Shown: positions 63,333-64,000 of the stretch, piece by piece
Layout of the letters: every line of letters begins with the position of its first letter
Numbering within the stretch: position 1 is the first letter of the stretch
Assembly: GCF_024758505.1 (NCBI RefSeq)
Contig: NZ_CP077970.1
Span: 8,883,501 to 8,947,500, forward strand
Source: Bradyrhizobium arachidis
Lineage (GTDB): Bacteria; Pseudomonadota; Alphaproteobacteria; Rhizobiales; Xanthobacteraceae
Reading direction: 5' to 3'
DNA: 64,000 nucleotides
Notes under the pieces: model-generated
The model's input: the letters and a program-made list of their open reading frames with translations, nothing else
The model's database searches: none
What the model was told of the DNA's origin: nothing
Made by a program: the position numbers and the translations under genes

Positions 63333-63806
63333 TCAGCGCGTCTCTCCGATGAATTGCAGCACGATTTCGCGACGATGCGGACGGCTGCGATGCTCGATGA
63401 GATAGATCGCCTGCCAGGTGCCGAGCGCGAGCGCACCGCCCAGCACCGGCACATGGAGCGACGTCGCAGTCAGCATGGTCTTGACGTGCGCCGGCATGTC
63501 GTCAGGTCCTTCCGTGTCATGCGTCCAGGGCGCATTCTCCGGCGCCAGCCGCGACAACGCAGTGGTGAGATCGACCAGCACGGACGGATCGGCATTTTCC
63601 TGGATCGTCAGCGAGGCCGAGGTGTGGCGGATGAACAGCGTCAGCGCGCCGTCGCGTGCATGAACATCCTTGATGAACTTCGCGACTTCGGCGGTGAGAT
63701 CAACGAAGCCACGGCCGGGCGTCGGCGCTGTGAGCAGAGAGGTACTGATAGACGTGACTTGCACGGTCGACGCCGCCGAACGGGTCAGGTGCTTCTCAGG
63801 TGTCAT
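63333..63806 (-). CDS. yjbQ: YjbQ/UPF0047 family protein
   Basis: The product has 157 residues. FVDLTAEVAKFIKDVHARDG, then LTLFIRHTSASLTIQENADP and LHVPVLGGALALGTWQAIYL, EHRSRPHRREIVLQFIGE are the conserved YjbQ blocks including the H-TSA and WQ-x-EHR motifs. Members have been linked to low-level thiamine-phosphate synthase activity; physiological role is uncertain. Confidence 0.93.
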   Translation of the reverse strand: MTPEKHLTRSAASTVQVTSISTSLLTAPTPGRGFVDLTAEVAKFIKDVHARDGALTLFIRHTSASLTIQENADPSVLVDLTTALSRLAPENAPWTHDTEGPDDMPAHVKTMLTATSLHVPVLGGALALGTWQAIYLIEHRSRPHRREIVLQFIGETR

Positions 63807-63814
63807 TCAAACTC

Positions 63815-64000
63815 TCAAATCCTTCCCGAGACGTCCTTCTGCACGCGGATGGCCATCTCGATCAACCGCCGCCAGGCGCGCTCGAGCAACGACATCACGC
63901 GATCGACATCCTGGTCGCTCGGCAGCGGAATCTCGATCTTGCGTTCGCCCTCCGCAACTTTCGGCTCGCCCTTTTTCAGCGAGTCCGATTTCGGCAGCGC
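63815..64000 (-). CDS. Unidentified protein, C-terminal 61 residues, truncated by window edge
   Basis: The minus-strand frame is open from 64000 to a TGA at 63815-63817. It reads ALPKSDSLKKGEPKVAEGER, then KIEIPLPSDQDVDRVMSLLE and RAWRRLIEMAIRVQKDVSGR, I. The charged helix with W and R residues gives no family I recognise. Its stop lies 8 bases before the yjbQ start, so the two are probably one transcript. Confidence 0.6.
   Translation of the reverse strand, partial: ALPKSDSLKKGEPKVAEGERKIEIPLPSDQDVDRVMSLLERAWRRLIEMAIRVQKDVSGRI

Overview
The window is high-GC DNA from an alphaproteobacterium, most probably Bradyrhizobium. The evidence is the hisD / UPF0262 / low-molecular-weight phosphatase / maf / yacG / tRNA-Phe block, a hemA (5-aminolevulinate synthase) gene with a FixK/FNR-type box upstream, an Irr-type Fur regulator with its own FixK-type box, Omp31-like beta-barrel proteins, an IorAB-type molybdenum hydroxylase, and several families of GC-rich palindromic intergenic repeats that recur through the window. 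Genus assignment is inference from gene content; no database search was possible.

1-12,000 is an accessory, decayed region. It starts with the N-terminal part of a porin on the minus strand. Then come a serine recombinase without its catalytic domain, two oppositely oriented pieces of AraC-type regulator, a DUF1214 tail, a probable IS110 remnant, an intact outer-membrane protein of the phenol-degradation (MetA) type, and two intact genes (an octaheme cytochrome with HEAT/TPR repeats and a DUF4239 membrane protein). It ends with an IS1182-type transposase carrying a nonsense codon, the tail of a DUF5131 gene, and a truncated tyrosine integrase next to tRNA-Phe. This looks like the tRNA-proximal end of an old integrative element.

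12,000-25,600 is chromosomal backbone: tRNA-Phe, yacG, maf, a phosphatase, UPF0262, hisD, DUF2948, an atypical SDR, an alpha/beta hydrolase, a small membrane protein, an EthD protein, a cNMP-binding/thioredoxin-reductase-like fusion, tRNA-Thr, two small exported proteins, an SSADH-type aldehyde dehydrogenase and an SDR. The 3' end of tRNA-Thr plus its downstream flank is imperfectly duplicated about 0.7 kb away, bracketing a gene for a small cysteine-containing exported protein.

25,600-44,500 holds two paralogous winged-helix/TPR regulators flanking a GFA-family gene and a methanethiol S-methyltransferase-like gene. It also holds an alpha/beta hydrolase divergent from an orphan bis-MGD molybdoenzyme, iorB-iorA, an irr-like regulator, a small HTH protein, an Omp31-like protein followed by a strong terminator, a chemoreceptor, an MBL-fold hydrolase, and hemA.

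44,500-64,000 holds a very large hybrid kinase with a Na+/solute-symporter-like sensor region, another beta-barrel protein, and a stand-alone adenylate-forming enzyme. These are followed by a complete sugar module: frcBCA-like ABC importer, divergent ROK repressor with a conspicuous inverted repeat between them, fructokinase, zwf, edd and eda, feeding fructose or a related sugar into the Entner-Doudoroff pathway. The window ends with an orphan LuxR-type response regulator divergent from an MHS-family MFS transporter, a YjbQ-type protein, and the tail of an unidentified gene.
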